Shown: positions 29,123-39,658, numbered from the stretch's first letter. The stretch: DNA of 64,000 bases from Tatumella morbirosei (GCF_000757425.2 NZ_JPKR02000004.1:434001-498000), one strand, 5' to 3'. The notes: a model not told the origin generated them from the sequence alone. Translations and numbers: made by a program.

Positions 29123-29210
29123 TTGTCCGGGCCTCCTGCGGGAGGCCATAAAGAGTATGGCGACCGGAACCCCACAGTGTTCCGGTCATGAAGTGAATAA
29201 AAGAGGAACT

Positions 29211-30029
29211 ATGCCGGAAGTTACCGATAGCTGGCGCCAGCGGTTTGGCGGTACAGGGCGTCTGTATGGTCAGCAGGCGTTGAATGATTTTGCGCAGGCC
29301 CGTTTTTGTGTGGTGGGCATTGGTGGCGTGGGTTCATGGGCCGCAGAAGCGCTGGCCCGTACCGGTATCGGCAGTCTGACATTAATCGATATGGATGACG
29401 TTTGTGTCACCAATACTAACCGGCAGATTCATGCACTGCGCGGCAATGTCGGGCAATCCAAAACAGAAGTCATGGCTGATCGTATTCGCCAGATAAACCC
29501 GGAATGTGACGTGGTGTGCGTGGATGATTTTGTCACTCCCGATAATGTTGCTGCGCTTATCGGGTCTGGTTTTGATTATGTGATTGATGCTATCGACAGT
29601 GTCAGGCCAAAAGCCGCGCTACTGGCATACTGCCGCCGTTACAAAATTCCGCTGATTACCACCGGCGGGGCCGGCGGGCAGATCGACCCTACCCAAATCA
29701 TGGTGGCCGATCTGGCCAAAACTATTCAGGATCCCTTGGCGGCTAAGTTACGTGAACGGCTGAAGTCAGACTATTCAGTGGTAAAAAACAGTAAGGGTAA
29801 GCTGGGGATCGATTGTGTCTTTTCCACCGAAGCGCTGGTCTACCCACAACCGGATGGGTCGGTGTGTGCCTCGCGCAGTACCGCCGAAGGGCCAAAGCGT
29901 ATGGACTGTGAAGCAGGATTTGGTGCTGCCACTATGGTCACTGCCAGTTTTGGTTTTATCGCGGTTGCACACGCGCTGAAGAAATATCTCGCGCGCAGGC
30001 AGCGTCAGAGTGCTGCGTCTGCCCTCTGA
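29211..30029 (+). CDS. tcdA: tRNA threonylcarbamoyladenosine dehydratase TcdA (CsdL)
   Basis: An E1-like, ATP-dependent enzyme that cyclises t6A to ct6A at tRNA position 37. The 272-residue form starts at ATG 29211, with AGAGGA 5 bases upstream; an upstream in-frame start is not supported by the family N-terminus (PEVTDSWRQRFGGTGRLYG). The nucleotide-binding GIGGVGSWAAEALARTG is near residues 35-51, followed by DMDDVCVTNTNRQIHA and TTGGAGGQIDPT. It converges on csdE-csdA, which supply sulfur transfer for the same modification pathway. Confidence 0.95.
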   Translation: MPEVTDSWRQRFGGTGRLYGQQALNDFAQARFCVVGIGGVGSWAAEALARTGIGSLTLIDMDDVCVTNTNRQIHALRGNVGQSKTEVMADRIRQINPECDVVCVDDFVTPDNVAALIGSGFDYVIDAIDSVRPKAALLAYCRRYKIPLITTGGAGGQIDPTQIMVADLAKTIQDPLAAKLRERLKSDYSVVKNSKGKLGIDCVFSTEALVYPQPDGSVCASRSTAEGPKRMDCEAGFGAATMVTASFGFIAVAHALKKYLARRQRQSAASAL

Positions 30030-30042
30030 CGAATCATGCTGT

Positions 30043-30480
30043 TCAGGTTTCTGCCGCCTGTCTGATGGCGGCAGCCAGTGCATCCAGGCCACTACTGCGG
30101 CTGGCACTTAATTGTTGTTTCAGTCCGAGTGTGTCAAATATAGCCAGTGGGTCCTGACTGAGGATCTCACTGGCTGTTTTTCCTTCATTGAGGGTCAGCA
30201 GAACAGCCAGTAACCCCTTAACGATGCGCCCTTCACTGTCACCATAAAAATGCAGACGGCCATCCGGCAGTTTCTGACTCCCCAGCCAGACCCGGTTTTC
30301 GCAGCCAGAGATCTCAATCGCCGGCTGTTTCAGTGTTTCCGGCAGTGGCGGCAGTTGTCGGCTCAACATGATCAGTTGCCGGTAGCGCTCTTCCCAGTGT
30401 TGAAAAGCAGAAAATTGCTGTAGCAGCTTAGCTTCTGTGATTTCACTCCCAAACGGATGGGGCGCAATTATTTCATTCAT
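30043..30480 (-). CDS. csdE: Sulfur acceptor protein CsdE
   Basis: A SufE-family protein that accepts persulfide sulfur from CsdA. 145 residues, with the acceptor Cys in the conserved motif [10 protein letters not shown] (near Cys60) and the family segment [18 protein letters not shown]. It lies 4 bp after csdA and is cotranscribed. Its stop is only 13 bp from that of tcdA, so transcription of the two units converges. Confidence 0.94.
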   Translation of the reverse strand: MNEIIAPHPFGSEITEAKLLQQFSAFQHWEERYRQLIMLSRQLPPLPETLKQPAIEISGCENRVWLGSQKLPDGRLHFYGDSEGRIVKGLLAVLLTLNEGKTASEILSQDPLAIFDTLGLKQQLSASRSSGLDALAAAIRQAAET

Positions 30481-30484
30481 GATT

Positions 30485-31687
30485 TTACTCGCTTAACAAC
30501 AGAACGGCTGTGCTGACCGCATGGACCAGGGCGTCCACATCCTGCTGATTATTGTAAGGGGCAAAAGAGGCCCGTAACGTGCCAGGGGTGTTTAGCGCGG
30601 CCATCAGGGGTTGAGCACAGTGTTGTCCGGCTCGCAGAGCAATATTCTGCTCAGCCAGTAAGGTCACCAGATCCGCAGGGTGGATACCCTCAATGGTAAA
30701 TGACAACAAGGGGGCTGAGTGCTGGCGAAAACTGCGGAAGCCGGGCAGCGCAGCCAGCCGAATTTCTGCGTCACTGGCCAGCGACTGACTCCACCTCTCT
30801 GCCTGCGGAAGATTGACCTCAGATAAAAATTTCAGAGTGGCATTAAAGCCATAAACGCCGGCAATATTCGGGGTACCTGCTTCAAAGCCCCAGGGCGCGG
30901 GGCGCGGGGTAAAGCCTTCAAAGCTGACATCGTCAATCATTTTGCCACCGCCTACCCACGGGGTCATTTCACTGAGTCGTTCCTCACGGGCAAACAGCAC
31001 GCCAAGTCCGGTAGGGCCGTACATTTTATGGCAGGAAAACAGATAAAAATCGACCGCCAGTTGCTGTAAATCCGGCGGCTGATGAACCACCCCCTGCGCT
31101 CCGTCGACCAAAACCTTCACTCCGGCGGCATGTGCCAGCGCGACGATTTTTTCTAAATCAGGAAGGGCGCCGGTGACGTTTGACATCTGACTGACAGCCA
31201 GCAAGCGGGTTCTCGGCGTCAGCAGCCCGGGTAACAGATCATAACGTGGCAATCCCTGCGCGGTGACCGGCCATTTTACCACCTTTGCACCACGCTGCTT
31301 CGCAATCATCAGCCACGGCAGCAGGTTGGAATGATGTTCCATTTCGCTGACCAGAATCTGATCTCCCGGTGTTAATTGCTGACTCAGCCAGCTGTTGGCG
31401 ACCAGATTTACCGATTCGGTGGCACCCCGGGTCCAGATGATCTGTCGTGCAGCACCTGCATTGAGTAGATCAGCGACCTGTTGACGGGTATTTTCATATA
31501 TTTCGGTCAACCGACGGGCCTGAACATGTTGGCTGCGGTGAACCGTGCCTGAAGTACGGTAAAATTCCCGGGTGGCTTCTGTCATTGCCCGCGGCTTCAG
31601 GGCGGTAGCCGCACTGTCCAGATAGATCTCCCGGCTGTCCAGAGCAGGGAACTGGCGGCGAAATTCCGCAGGGTCAAAACCATTCAT
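30485..31687 (-). CDS. csdA: Cysteine desulfurase CsdA
   Basis: A PLP-dependent group II (SufS-like) desulfurase that releases sulfur from cysteine or cysteine sulfinate. 400 residues, with [12 protein letters not shown] near the start, the PLP lysine in [14 protein letters not shown] (about Lys222) and the persulfide Cys in [11 protein letters not shown] (about 358). It is the upstream member of csdA-csdE and faces away from ygdI. Confidence 0.95.
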   Translation of the reverse strand: MNGFDPAEFRRQFPALDSREIYLDSAATALKPRAMTEATREFYRTSGTVHRSQHVQARRLTEIYENTRQQVADLLNAGAARQIIWTRGATESVNLVANSWLSQQLTPGDQILVSEMEHHSNLLPWLMIAKQRGAKVVKWPVTAQGLPRYDLLPGLLTPRTRLLAVSQMSNVTGALPDLEKIVALAHAAGVKVLVDGAQGVVHQPPDLQQLAVDFYLFSCHKMYGPTGLGVLFAREERLSEMTPWVGGGKMIDDVSFEGFTPRPAPWGFEAGTPNIAGVYGFNATLKFLSEVNLPQAERWSQSLASDAEIRLAALPGFRSFRQHSAPLLSFTIEGIHPADLVTLLAEQNIALRAGQHCAQPLMAALNTPGTLRASFAPYNNQQDVDALVHAVSTAVLLLSE

Positions 31688-31886
31688 AACATACTCGTGT
31701 CTGATAAATTTAAGATAAGCCTGAAAATGCCTCTGTTTACTGGCGGATTATCCACTTTGTCTTATGCTTTTATAAGCTGACTGTCAGCAGAGAATCGCAT
31801 AAGACAGTTGTCACAGCGATCACTGACAGGCCGCGTCATTCAATGATGACTGACAGTATAAGATACCCTGATTAAGGAGATAATAA

Positions 31887-32114
31887 ATGAAAAAGCCTAT
31901 TGCAGCAGCATTCGTTGTTTCAGCACTGGTGTTTACCCTGGCGGGTTGTTCTTCTAATTATGTTCTGCACACTAACGATGGCCGTACTGTGGTGACTCAG
32001 GGGAAACCCACCGTCGATGATGATACCGGCATGATGGTTTACAAAGACAGTAATGGTAACAAGCAACAGATTAACCGCTCTGACGTTAAAGATATGACTG
32101 AAGTCGGACAATAA
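31887..32114 (+). CDS. ygdI: YgdI-type small lipoprotein
   Basis: A 75-residue lipoprotein with lipobox FTLAGCSS (Cys21) and a YgdI/YgdR domain (NYVLHTNDGRTVVTQGKP, then DDDTGMMVY). Clear AAGGAG upstream of the ATG. Position between csdA and gcvB-gcvA matches E. coli ygdI. It is a paralog of the gene at 23-247. Function unknown. Confidence 0.9.
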   Translation: MKKPIAAAFVVSALVFTLAGCSSNYVLHTNDGRTVVTQGKPTVDDDTGMMVYKDSNGNKQQINRSDVKDMTEVGQ

Positions 32115-32153
32115 GTGGTGACAGCCGCTGTGCTGACAGCGGCTGACTGATTG

Positions 32154-32190
32154 CCCCGGACACCTCTGGTGTCACGGGGTTATTGTTCCT
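32154..32190 (+). terminator. Intrinsic terminator after ygdI
   Basis: Stem CCCCG+GACACC / GGTGTC+CGGGG with one bulged A and a TCT loop, followed by T-rich TTATTGTTCCTT. A second perfect hairpin, CAGCCGCTGT / ACAGCGGCTG (32122-32145), lies just before it. Confidence 0.7.
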
Positions 32191-32431
32191 TATAATGAGT
32201 TTCGATGACTGCGCTATTTTGCTTTTCTCTTCCCTGTCAGGTCGCCCATCCTCTGCTTTTCACCAGGTCCAACTCCCTCTGTTATGCTTTTTTTGCATAA
32301 ACTAAATCTATCCAAACTGAGTAAATAATCACGCGCAAACGATTGGCTTCTGCTGTGGTATCACAAAGCATGCATAAGTATTGCGTAAGGTTGATTTGGT
32401 AGTGATATATGCTGACTGGTGGTTTTCAGGC
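32191..32431. other. Spacer between ygdI and gcvB
   Basis: No gene seen. A short inverted repeat TTATGC / GCATAA with a T-rich loop is at 32282-32300. The region follows the 3' ends of both the ygdI and gcvB transcripts. Confidence 0.4.
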
Positions 32432-32612
32432 AAAAAAAAACACCGCTAAAAGCGGTGCTGTAAAAAATATAAACTATGGACAGACAGGGTATATCACAGG
32501 AAATTAAGCAGGTCTGAAAAACAGACCCAATGCAAACACAACATCACCACCCAAAGCCAAAAGCCTCTGGTACCCTGAGGTACAAGACACTTTCCGTTCC
32601 GGCTCAGGAAGT
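32432..32612 (-). ncRNA. gcvB: GcvB small regulatory RNA
   Basis: An Hfq-dependent sRNA that represses many amino-acid transport mRNAs. On the minus strand the RNA begins ACTTCCTGAGCCGGAACG, as in E. coli GcvB, then has the G/U-rich R1 seed GGTGATGTTGTGTTTGCATT (about 32528-32549), the CTGTCTGTCCATAGT stretch near the 3' end, and a terminator CACCGCT / AGCGGTG plus nine T. It is divergent from gcvA, whose product activates it in E. coli. About 181 nt, shorter than the E. coli RNA (about 205), partly through fewer TTG repeats in R1. Confidence 0.93.
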
Positions 32613-32618
32613 GGCGCA

Positions 32619-32647
32619 ACTATAGGTATTTGCTGGAGCTTCCTCAA
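32619..32647 (-). promoter_or_regulatory. gcvB promoter
   Basis: Minus strand: TATAGT (-10, 32619-32624) and TTGAGG (-35-like, 32642-32647) with 17 bp between. The predicted start fits the conserved 5' end of GcvB. A TATAAT for gcvA lies at 32657-32662 on the plus strand, so the divergent promoters nearly abut. Confidence 0.7.
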
Positions 32648-32737
32648 TGGACAATTTATAATGCTTCGGATTAATAAAACTAATGCCTGAATCTTGAAGG
32701 TTTTGGTATCCCTGAGTCTGTGAATCTGAAGAGTGTT

Positions 32738-33652
32738 ATGTCCAAACGTCTGCCACCACTCAATGCGCTGAAAGTTTTTGATGCAGCGGCGCGGCATTTG
32801 AGTTTTACCCGTGCTGCCGAAGAGTTGTTTGTTACCCAGGCGGCGGTCAGCCACCAGATTAAGTCACTTGAGGATTTTCTGGGGCTGAAACTTTTCCGTC
32901 GCCGTAATCGTTCATTATTGCTGACCGAAGAAGGTCAAAGCTATTCGCTGGATATCAAAGAGATTTTCGCCTCGTTAAATGATGCCACTCGCAAGCTCCA
33001 GGCGCGCAGTGCCAAAGGGGCATTAACCGTCAGCCTGCTCCCCAGTTTCGCGATTCAGTGGCTGGTCCCGCGACTCTCCAGCTTTAACCAGGATTGTCCG
33101 GGGATTGATGTGCGAATCCAGGCCGTCGACCGGGAAGAGGATAAACTCTCCGATGATGTGGACGTCGCGATTTTTTACGGTCGCGGTAACTGGCCCGGGT
33201 TACGGGTCGAAAAACTCTATGCTGAGTATCTGTTACCGGTCTGCTCTCCGGCCCTGCTGACCGGAGAGCATTCTCTCAAGAGTCCGGCGGATCTCAGCTA
33301 CTTCACCCTGCTGCATGATGCATCACGGCGTGACTGGCAAACCTACACCCGTCAGTTGGGGTTAAGCGGGGTAAATGTTCAGCAAGGCCCGATATTCAGC
33401 CATTCTTCGATGGTTTTACAGGCGGCAATTCACGGGCAGGGGATCGCGCTGGCGAATAATGTTATGGTGCAGAGCGAAATTGAGAGCGGACGATTAGTTT
33501 GTCCGTTTAATGATGTTTTAGCCAGTCAGAACGCTTTTTATCTGGTTTGCCATGACAGTCAGGCAGATCTGGGTAAAATAGCCGCTTTCCGGCAATGGAT
33601 TCTGGCACGTGCTGCCAGTGAGCAGGAAAAATTTCGATTCAGGTATGATTAA
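32738..33652 (+). CDS. gcvA: Glycine cleavage regulator GcvA (LysR family)
   Basis: A LysR-type regulator of the glycine cleavage operon and of gcvB. 304 residues from ATG 32738 (MSKRLPPLNALKVFDAAARH); an in-frame start six codons upstream is less likely. The N-terminal HTH (SFTRAAEELFVTQAAVSHQI) and the linker RRNRSLLLTEEGQ are very well conserved, and the effector domain (about 92-290) is complete. Placed with gcvB exactly as in E. coli. Confidence 0.95.
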   Translation: MSKRLPPLNALKVFDAAARHLSFTRAAEELFVTQAAVSHQIKSLEDFLGLKLFRRRNRSLLLTEEGQSYSLDIKEIFASLNDATRKLQARSAKGALTVSLLPSFAIQWLVPRLSSFNQDCPGIDVRIQAVDREEDKLSDDVDVAIFYGRGNWPGLRVEKLYAEYLLPVCSPALLTGEHSLKSPADLSYFTLLHDASRRDWQTYTRQLGLSGVNVQQGPIFSHSSMVLQAAIHGQGIALANNVMVQSEIESGRLVCPFNDVLASQNAFYLVCHDSQADLGKIAAFRQWILARAASEQEKFRFRYD

Positions 33653-33693
33653 TTCTCGCCGCAGTGGCACGAGGGCAGGATGAGGAGCAGGTG

Positions 33694-34086
33694 ATGTCCA
33701 GCCGTACTATGTTTATTTTTGTGGCTGTCAGCGGTTTTCTGCTGGTGGCTTTTGGTGCATTTGGTGCCCATGTATTGAGTAAAACTCTGGGAAATAATGA
33801 AATGGCCTGGATTCATACCGGGCTGGAATACCAGGCATACCACACCCTGGCGATTCTCGGGCTGGCCGCAGCTATGTTACGCAGAGCGAATATCTGGTTT
33901 TACTGGAGCGCTGCGATGCTGGCGCTGGGCACCGTATTATTCAGCGGCAGCCTGTATTGTCTGGCGCTGTCCCACCTGAAGTTTTTAGTGTTTATTACGC
34001 CTGTCGGTGGACTCTGTTTCCTCGCCGGTTGGTTTTTGATGTTGATTGGCGCTCTGCGTCTGAAAAAGAAGGGCGAGCAGCCATGA
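33694..34086 (+). CDS. ygdD: DUF423 membrane protein YgdD
   Basis: A 130-residue protein with four hydrophobic segments and the family pattern [27 protein letters not shown] and [11 protein letters not shown]. Start ATG 33694 with AGGAG upstream; a longer in-frame start is unsupported. Function unknown. The stop overlaps the rlmM start (ATGA), so translation is coupled. Confidence 0.9.
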   Translation: MSSRTMFIFVAVSGFLLVAFGAFGAHVLSKTLGNNEMAWIHTGLEYQAYHTLAILGLAAAMLRRANIWFYWSAAMLALGTVLFSGSLYCLALSHLKFLVFITPVGGLCFLAGWFLMLIGALRLKKKGEQP

Positions 34087-35186
34087 ACAAAGTCTTGTTA
34101 TATTGCCGGTCGGGTTTTGAAAAAGAGTGCGCGGCGGAAATTACGGCGCGTGCGACTGAATTACAGGTTTTTGGTTTTGCCCGGGTGAAGGACAATTCCG
34201 GCTATGTAATTTTCGAATGCTATCAGTATGAAGATGCCGATAAGCTGATTCGGGAGATTGCTTTCCAGTCACTGATCTTTGCCCGGCAGATGATTGTGGT
34301 GGGGGAACTTCTGCGGGACCTGCCACAGGAAGACCGGATTTCTCCGATAGTCGGCATGCTGACCGGGGTAGTAGAGAAGGGCGGCGATCTACGGGTTGAA
34401 GTTCCGGATACTAATGAAGCGAAAGAATTACTGAAATTCTGCCGTAAGTTTACGGTGCCATTGCGTGCGGCATTACGTAAAGAGGGTATTCTGCTGAATT
34501 ATGAAAGTAGTAAGCGTCCGGTGGTTCATGTTTTCTTTATCGCTTCCGGGACCTGCTATGTCGGATATTCCTTGCCGGAGAATAACTCGTCACTGTTTAT
34601 GGGCATTCCCCGGCTGAAGTTCCCGTCCGATGCACCCAGCCGTTCTACGCTGAAACTCGAAGAAGCATTTCACGTGTTTGTACCGGCGGATGAATGGGAT
34701 GAACGTCTGGCCAGCGGGATGTATGCCGTGGATCTGGGGGCCTGCCCCGGGGGATGGACTTATCAGCTGGTGAAACGCAGTATGATGGTGTATGCCGTGG
34801 ATAATGGCCCTATGGCACCCTCACTGATGGAGACCGGGCAGGTGATGCATCATCGCGAAGATGGCTTTAAATTCCGTCCACCAAAAACCAACATCAGTTG
34901 GCTGGTGTGCGATATGGTAGAAAAACCGGTGCGCGTCGCTTCCCTGATGACAGAGTGGCTGGTCAATGGCTGGTGCCGTGAGGCGATTTTTAACCTGAAA
35001 CTGCCGATGAAAAAACGCTATGAGGAAGTTTCACAAAATCTGCAAATGATTGAACAGGCATTGTCTGCCGCTGGTGTTAATGCTCAGATTCAGGCCCGGC
35101 AGTTATATCACGACAGAGAAGAAGTGACAGTTCATATCCGGCGTATCTGGAGTGCTCATCCTGGCCGGCTGGACGAACGGGGGTAA
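34083..35186 (+). CDS. rlmM: 23S rRNA 2'-O-methyltransferase RlmM
   Basis: Methylates the ribose of C2498 of 23S rRNA. The 367-residue form starts at ATG 34083, overlapping the ygdD stop; longer in-frame extension is inside ygdD. An N-terminal THUMP-like domain (about 1-170) is followed by the SAM-binding Rossmann fold with [13 protein letters not shown] (about 218-230) and the catalytic LVCDMVEKP and [11 protein letters not shown]. The stop is 9 bp from the convergent xni stop; the E. coli fuc operon between these genes is absent. Confidence 0.95.
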   Translation: MNKVLLYCRSGFEKECAAEITARATELQVFGFARVKDNSGYVIFECYQYEDADKLIREIAFQSLIFARQMIVVGELLRDLPQEDRISPIVGMLTGVVEKGGDLRVEVPDTNEAKELLKFCRKFTVPLRAALRKEGILLNYESSKRPVVHVFFIASGTCYVGYSLPENNSSLFMGIPRLKFPSDAPSRSTLKLEEAFHVFVPADEWDERLASGMYAVDLGACPGGWTYQLVKRSMMVYAVDNGPMAPSLMETGQVMHHREDGFKFRPPKTNISWLVCDMVEKPVRVASLMTEWLVNGWCREAIFNLKLPMKKRYEEVSQNLQMIEQALSAAGVNAQIQARQLYHDREEVTVHIRRIWSAHPGRLDERG

Positions 35187-35195
35187 CCCCCGGAT

Positions 35196-35960
35196 TTATC
35201 TGCTGCCCGGCAGATAACGCAAACTTTTCAGATTGCCCTGCAAACAGAGCCCGGCAGAGAGCCGGGACACCTGACGTGACAGCAGGGCAGTTTCCATCTC
35301 CCCTCGTAATTTCTTCTGCCACTTTTCCGGCACCTGATCCAGCTGTTGATATAACTGTTCCAGGTTATGGAAACGACCTATCAGTTCGCTGGCACTCCTG
35401 GGGCCGATACCGGCCACTCCCGGGATTTTACTGCTGCTGATACCGCATAATCCCCAATAATCAGGCAGTTGTTGTGGCGTTACCCCATATTCTTCACGAA
35501 TAAAAGGCACATCGAGCCAGCGTTTCTGAAAATAATCGCGCAAACGGATATCCGGGGCCAGCAACTGGCAATAGCCTTTATCGGTCGACACTATGGTGGC
35601 CTGATGCCCGGCCTGCGACATTTTACAGGCCAGCGTGGCGGCCAGATCATCAGCTTCATCTTCGCCGGCTTGCCAGCAGTGAACTCCGGATTGTTCAAAT
35701 ATCTGCTGAAGCGCCGGCATCATCTGGCGTAACTGTTCCGGCATTTCCGGACGTCCGGCTTTATAACCCGGCAGCAACTCATGTCGCCAGCCGTGACGTT
35801 GCAGGGGATTATCAAACACCGCCACCACATGCGTAGGCTGACTGTGCTGCAGTAACTGGTGAGTCGCGGCACGCACACCGTTAGCACACTGCTCCCCCTG
35901 CACGGCGTGAATCCGTCGTATGAGGTTTAGGGCATCGATAATTAACAAATGATAAGTCAT
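35196..35960 (-). CDS. xni: Flap endonuclease Xni (exonuclease IX)
   Basis: A 254-residue protein of the 5'-3' exonuclease/flap endonuclease family, resembling the Pol I 5' nuclease domain but lacking part of its metal site, as Xni does. Motifs: [12 protein letters not shown] at the N-terminus, [13 protein letters not shown] and [13 protein letters not shown] in the middle, and the helix-hairpin-helix [21 protein letters not shown]-type segment. It follows ppnN on the same strand; E. coli sdaBC, which lies between, is missing. Confidence 0.92.
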   Translation of the reverse strand: MTYHLLIIDALNLIRRIHAVQGEQCANGVRAATHQLLQHSQPTHVVAVFDNPLQRHGWRHELLPGYKAGRPEMPEQLRQMMPALQQIFEQSGVHCWQAGEDEADDLAATLACKMSQAGHQATIVSTDKGYCQLLAPDIRLRDYFQKRWLDVPFIREEYGVTPQQLPDYWGLCGISSSKIPGVAGIGPRSASELIGRFHNLEQLYQQLDQVPEKWQKKLRGEMETALLSRQVSRLSAGLCLQGNLKSLRYLPGSR

Positions 35961-36042
35961 AACCGCCGGAAATAAGTGATCAGGAGATAATCAGGGGGTG
36001 GAAAGATTGCCGGCAACCCGGGGCCGCCGGCAGACCATAGGA

Positions 36043-37407
36043 TCAGAGGATAATTTCGTAGCAGGGTTCATAAGCACTGCCCGGTAATTTCATCCGGTGC
36101 TGAGCTATGAAGCCCTGCAACAGAGCATCCATCCGTTGCATAATATCGGCATCCCCATGAATTTTAAAGGGTCCGTGGGCACGAATTTCCCGTATCCCGC
36201 TATCTTTCACATTTCCTGCGACAATACCGGAAAACATGCGACGCAGATCCGCGGCCAGTTTATCTTTTGGCTGATCCTTATGCAGGTTCAGCGCCGTCAT
36301 ATTGGCATGGGTTGGCTGGAACGGCAGTTGCAGTTCGGGTTCAATACGTAATGACCAGTTAAAACTGTAGGCGTCACCAGTCTGGCGACGATACTCTTTC
36401 ACTGCCGGCATGGCCTGTTTTATCGCTTTGGCCACTGCCGGTGCATCATCAATAATGATTTGATAATGACGGGTGGCTTCTTCTCCCAGGGTGTTAACAA
36501 TAAAATCATCCAGTACGCGAAAATAGTCGGCGCTTTCCCGGGGGCCGGTCAGGATTAACGGTAACACCTGGTGCTGATTGGCCGGGTGCATCAGAATTCC
36601 TAACAAATACAGCAGTTCTTCCGCGGTACCGACACCCCCGGGAAAAATGATGATGCCATGAGCAATCCGCACAAAAGCTTCCAGACGCTTTTCGATATCC
36701 GGCATGATAATCAGCTCGTTGACCAGCGGGTTAGGGGGTTCTGCCGCAATGATTGACGGTTCGGTCAGGCCGATGAATCTGCCTTCACGATAACGTTGCT
36801 GTGCGTGACCGACCGCCGCCCCCTTCATAGGGGCCTCCATAACACCGGGTCCGCAGCCGGTACAAATATTCAATTCCCGCAGACCAAGCTGGGTACCCAC
36901 ATCACGGCAGTATTGATATTCAACCGCATTCACTGAGTGACCTCCCCAGCACACGACATTATTCGGTAATTCGCCGATATGCAGTGCACGGGCATTACGC
37001 AGGATGGAAAATACCAGGTTGGTAATAAAGGCTGAATCTTCAGTATGAGGATCCCGAAAAGCCTGAGAATTATTCAGTTGTCCGGTCACGAACAGGATAT
37101 CACGCAGTACTGCGAATAAATTGGCCTGCAACGAGCGGATAATTTGTCCGTCAACAAAAGCATCTTCCGGTGGGTTGATTAATTCCAGTTTCACACCGCG
37201 TTCACGGCGTAACACATTAATATCAAAATCCCCGAAGCGGGATAGCAGCTGCTGGCTGTTATCGGTCAGACTCCCGGAGTTCAGTACCGCCAGCGAGCAG
37301 TTACGGAACAGTTGGTATAAATCACTGCTGGCAGTTTGTTTCAGCATATCCACTTCCATCTGGGAAAGCAGATCCATTGCCCCGAGCGGGCTGATATGTG
37401 TAATCAA
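36043..37407 (-). CDS. ppnN: Pyrimidine/purine nucleotide 5'-monophosphate nucleosidase PpnN
   Basis: Cleaves nucleoside monophosphates to base and ribose-5-phosphate and is activated by (p)ppGpp in E. coli. 454 residues, the E. coli length. The LOG-type Rossmann core has [16 protein letters not shown] and the motif [17 protein letters not shown]- and C-terminal domains specific to the family flank the core. A GCCGGC / GCCGGC inverted repeat at 36008-36032 follows the stop. Confidence 0.93.
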   Translation of the reverse strand: MITHISPLGAMDLLSQMEVDMLKQTASSDLYQLFRNCSLAVLNSGSLTDNSQQLLSRFGDFDINVLRRERGVKLELINPPEDAFVDGQIIRSLQANLFAVLRDILFVTGQLNNSQAFRDPHTEDSAFITNLVFSILRNARALHIGELPNNVVCWGGHSVNAVEYQYCRDVGTQLGLRELNICTGCGPGVMEAPMKGAAVGHAQQRYREGRFIGLTEPSIIAAEPPNPLVNELIIMPDIEKRLEAFVRIAHGIIIFPGGVGTAEELLYLLGILMHPANQHQVLPLILTGPRESADYFRVLDDFIVNTLGEEATRHYQIIIDDAPAVAKAIKQAMPAVKEYRRQTGDAYSFNWSLRIEPELQLPFQPTHANMTALNLHKDQPKDKLAADLRRMFSGIVAGNVKDSGIREIRAHGPFKIHGDADIMQRMDALLQGFIAQHRMKLPGSAYEPCYEIIL

Positions 37408-37685
37408 GAGAACTCCTTACTCCCCATGGGGAACTGCTGCATCATACATCGGCTGAACCAGGAATTGCCGTGACTGAGGCTCCCTGTCCGGTCATCCGTC
37501 TGACAACCGGGTCCTCTAAGTATCGCTATAGTCTGAATTTTAACAAGGTTTATCCGTGCGGATTCTGCGCTAAGAGGACCGGAAACAGTGACCCCGGGTG
37601 TCACGGAGTTGCCGGTCAGAATACGTTAACCGATACTCCGCCAGCCGGAACAGGGTATTCCCGCAAGGCAGAGATTAGCAAAGGG

Positions 37686-38531
37686 TTACTGGCGGGCCAG
37701 ACGTACCGTTGGGGCGTCAAAACTGACGTTGCTGCGCCATGGGTTAATATCCAGGCCTCCACGGCGAGTATAACGGGCATAAACGGTCAGTTCTTCAGGC
37801 TGACAGAACTTAAGCAGATCACAGAAGATACGCTCCACACATTGCTCATGAAATTCGTTATGCTGCCGGAAAGAGAGCAGATAACGCAGTAGTGGCTCAC
37901 GACGGATACGTGGTCCGCGATAGCGGATCATCACTGATCCCCAGTCTGGCTGGGAAGTGATTAGACAATTCGACTTCAGTAAATGGCTAACCAGAGTCTC
38001 TTCGACGACCTGAGTTTCGGAGGCACCCGCCAGCAGGGTGTTATCAAAACTATAATTATCCACGCTCACTGGCAGTGAATCGATACACTCTCCGCGGAAG
38101 GAGCCCACTGGCTGACCTTCAAATTCGTCCAGGCTGTGCAGGGTAATTCTGACCTCTCCCTGAGCACAGGCCGAGAGGTCCTGTTCAAGTGTCTGTCTGA
38201 CCGATTCCCGGTCGGCAAATTTTGTCTGATTAAAGCTGTTGAGATAGAGTTTAAAACTTTTAGATTCAATCAGGTTAAGACTGGCGGCACTCAGGGCCAT
38301 ATGACCGATGGCGACCTGGGGAACTCCCAGAGAATTCAGCCACGAGAGTTCATATAAGGTCCACAGGTCCTCTCCGTGGAAGGGCAAGTTATCATCGTGC
38401 AGTTTCAGAGCATCGCGGTTAAGACTTCGCGGCACCGGCTGTAACAACTGTGGTGCATAATGTTCTGTGTAAGAGGTTTGTTTCCCAAGGGGCAGCCCTT
38501 CAAGCGCCTGGTGATGGTCATAATGATTCAT
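37686..38531 (-). CDS. queF: 7-cyano-7-deazaguanine reductase QueF
   Basis: NADPH-dependent reduction of preQ0 to preQ1 in queuosine synthesis. 281 residues, the long bimodular type. The QueF motif [17 protein letters not shown] lies near residues 89-105; the active Cys is in [13 protein letters not shown] (about 189-190), with the His and Glu of the C-terminal half ([11 protein letters not shown]). It is divergent from syd, as in E. coli. Confidence 0.94.
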   Translation of the reverse strand: MNHYDHHQALEGLPLGKQTSYTEHYAPQLLQPVPRSLNRDALKLHDDNLPFHGEDLWTLYELSWLNSLGVPQVAIGHMALSAASLNLIESKSFKLYLNSFNQTKFADRESVRQTLEQDLSACAQGEVRITLHSLDEFEGQPVGSFRGECIDSLPVSVDNYSFDNTLLAGASETQVVEETLVSHLLKSNCLITSQPDWGSVMIRYRGPRIRREPLLRYLLSFRQHNEFHEQCVERIFCDLLKFCQPEELTVYARYTRRGGLDINPWRSNVSFDAPTVRLARQ

Positions 38532-38592
38532 AACAGTACCACTGGTAAAATAGAGTTGTGCTCAGTGTACCCGATCAGAAGTGAGAAAATGA

Positions 38593-39144
38593 ATGATGCA
38601 GCAAACCTTAGATGCCATGAGGCAGTTTAGCCGCCGTTATTGTGATGAGTGGCAGCAGCAAACCGGCCATCTTCCCTACAGTCGTGAACTGTATGGTATT
38701 GATTCACCGTGTGAAGTCAGCCGGGATACGCAGGGAGTTTACTGGCAGCCGCAATCCTTTACTCTGCCTTCATCTCTGGATGCGGTAGAACGTGGCCTGG
38801 AGATAACCCTGCAACCGGCAGTCACCGCCTGGTATACCGCGCAGTTTGCCGGGGATATGCAGGCTGAATGGTTCGGACTGCCAGTGACTTTGCTGCAGGT
38901 ATGGAATGAAGCTGATTTCAGTCGTGTTCAGGAAAATCTGATTGGTCATCTGGTGATGAAGCGGCGGCTGAAACAGACTCCCACCTTATTTATTGCGGCG
39001 ACCGACCAGGATACGGAAATTATTTCGATATGCAATCTCAGTGGTGAAGTCATCCGGGAGTCACTGGGTACCAAAAAACGTGAAGTTCTGTCAGAAACTG
39101 TCGATGATTTTCTTAATAAATTAGTTGTTGTTGTAACAAAATAA
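38593..39144 (+). CDS. syd: SecY-interacting protein Syd
   Basis: A 183-residue acidic cytoplasmic protein that binds SecY and is thought to check the translocon. It has the family patterns YCDEWQQQTGHLPYS, WYTAQFAGDMQAEWFG and NLIGHLVMKRRLKQTPT. Tandem ATGs at 38593 and 38596. It sits between queF and csrB as in E. coli. Confidence 0.93.
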   Translation: MMQQTLDAMRQFSRRYCDEWQQQTGHLPYSRELYGIDSPCEVSRDTQGVYWQPQSFTLPSSLDAVERGLEITLQPAVTAWYTAQFAGDMQAEWFGLPVTLLQVWNEADFSRVQENLIGHLVMKRRLKQTPTLFIAATDQDTEIISICNLSGEVIRESLGTKKREVLSETVDDFLNKLVVVVTK

Positions 39145-39165
39145 CCTGTTTTTAACGATTAATAC

Positions 39166-39198
39166 GTAAGAGATCTCTTACTTCAGGTGTAAGAGATC
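39166..39198 (+). promoter_or_regulatory. UvrY (GacA/SirA) box upstream of csrB
   Basis: Perfect 16-bp palindrome GTAAGAGATCTCTTAC (39166-39181), the UvrY/GacA recognition core, and a second half-site TGTAAGAGATC at 39188-39198. It lies about 170-180 bp before the likely csrB start, similar to its distance in E. coli. UvrY is the response regulator paired with BarA, encoded 2 kb away here. Confidence 0.82.
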
Positions 39199-39344
39199 AA
39201 AAATCAGATTTTATTTCAGTCAGGCATCCCCTGGATAAAACCCTATTCTTTCAGTGGTTTATTTTAAAGTCATTGAAATATATAGATAAATAGGATTTTT
39301 TCAGTGAAAATTGTGTTGCGAAAAATAGCAACTCTGACAGAATA

Positions 39345-39658
39345 GCTTCCACGGGCAGGATGCCATGGATACTTAGGTTTTCAGGACGAAACCAACCCAG
39401 GGAGGGTGGTGTTCTACAGGATGTAAGACACCGCAAGGCGGGTAAAGGAAGAACCAGCCTGCTCTGACAAAGAGTGAATAACACCTCCGCAGGAGGGAAA
39501 ATTGCTGTAGCGGATGTATAGCGCCTCATTGGACCGGATCGCAGTCAGGATGACCTTGCTGATACTGAATAAGTCCACTGAATTGCAGGGAGCAAGAATG
39601 TAGCCGGATTGCTGCGAACAGACTGGGAGTACTGTTTTTTACAGTACTCCCTTTTTTA
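39345..39658 (+). ncRNA. csrB: CsrB small RNA (CsrA-sequestering)
   Basis: The location between syd and yqcC and the many GGA motifs identify CsrB, which titrates the translational regulator CsrA. I count about a dozen GGA-containing elements, including several CAGGA or AGGGA loops (for example GCAGGATGCC, TCAGGACGAA, ACAGGATGTA, TCAGGATGACC, CAGGGAGCA). The 3' end is a perfect terminator GGGAGTACTGT / ACAGTACTCCC followed by TTTTTT. The 5' end is approximate (about 39345); a TTGCGA at 39316 could be its -35 region. Confidence 0.88.

Noticed and set aside
37470-37892. 140-residue plus-strand frame across the ppnN promoter and queF end
   Set aside because: Antisense to queF for half its length and not similar to any family I know.
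39251-39529. 92-residue frame antisense to csrB
   Set aside because: Lies over the GGA-rich RNA gene; the translation has no domain and the DNA is explained by CsrB.
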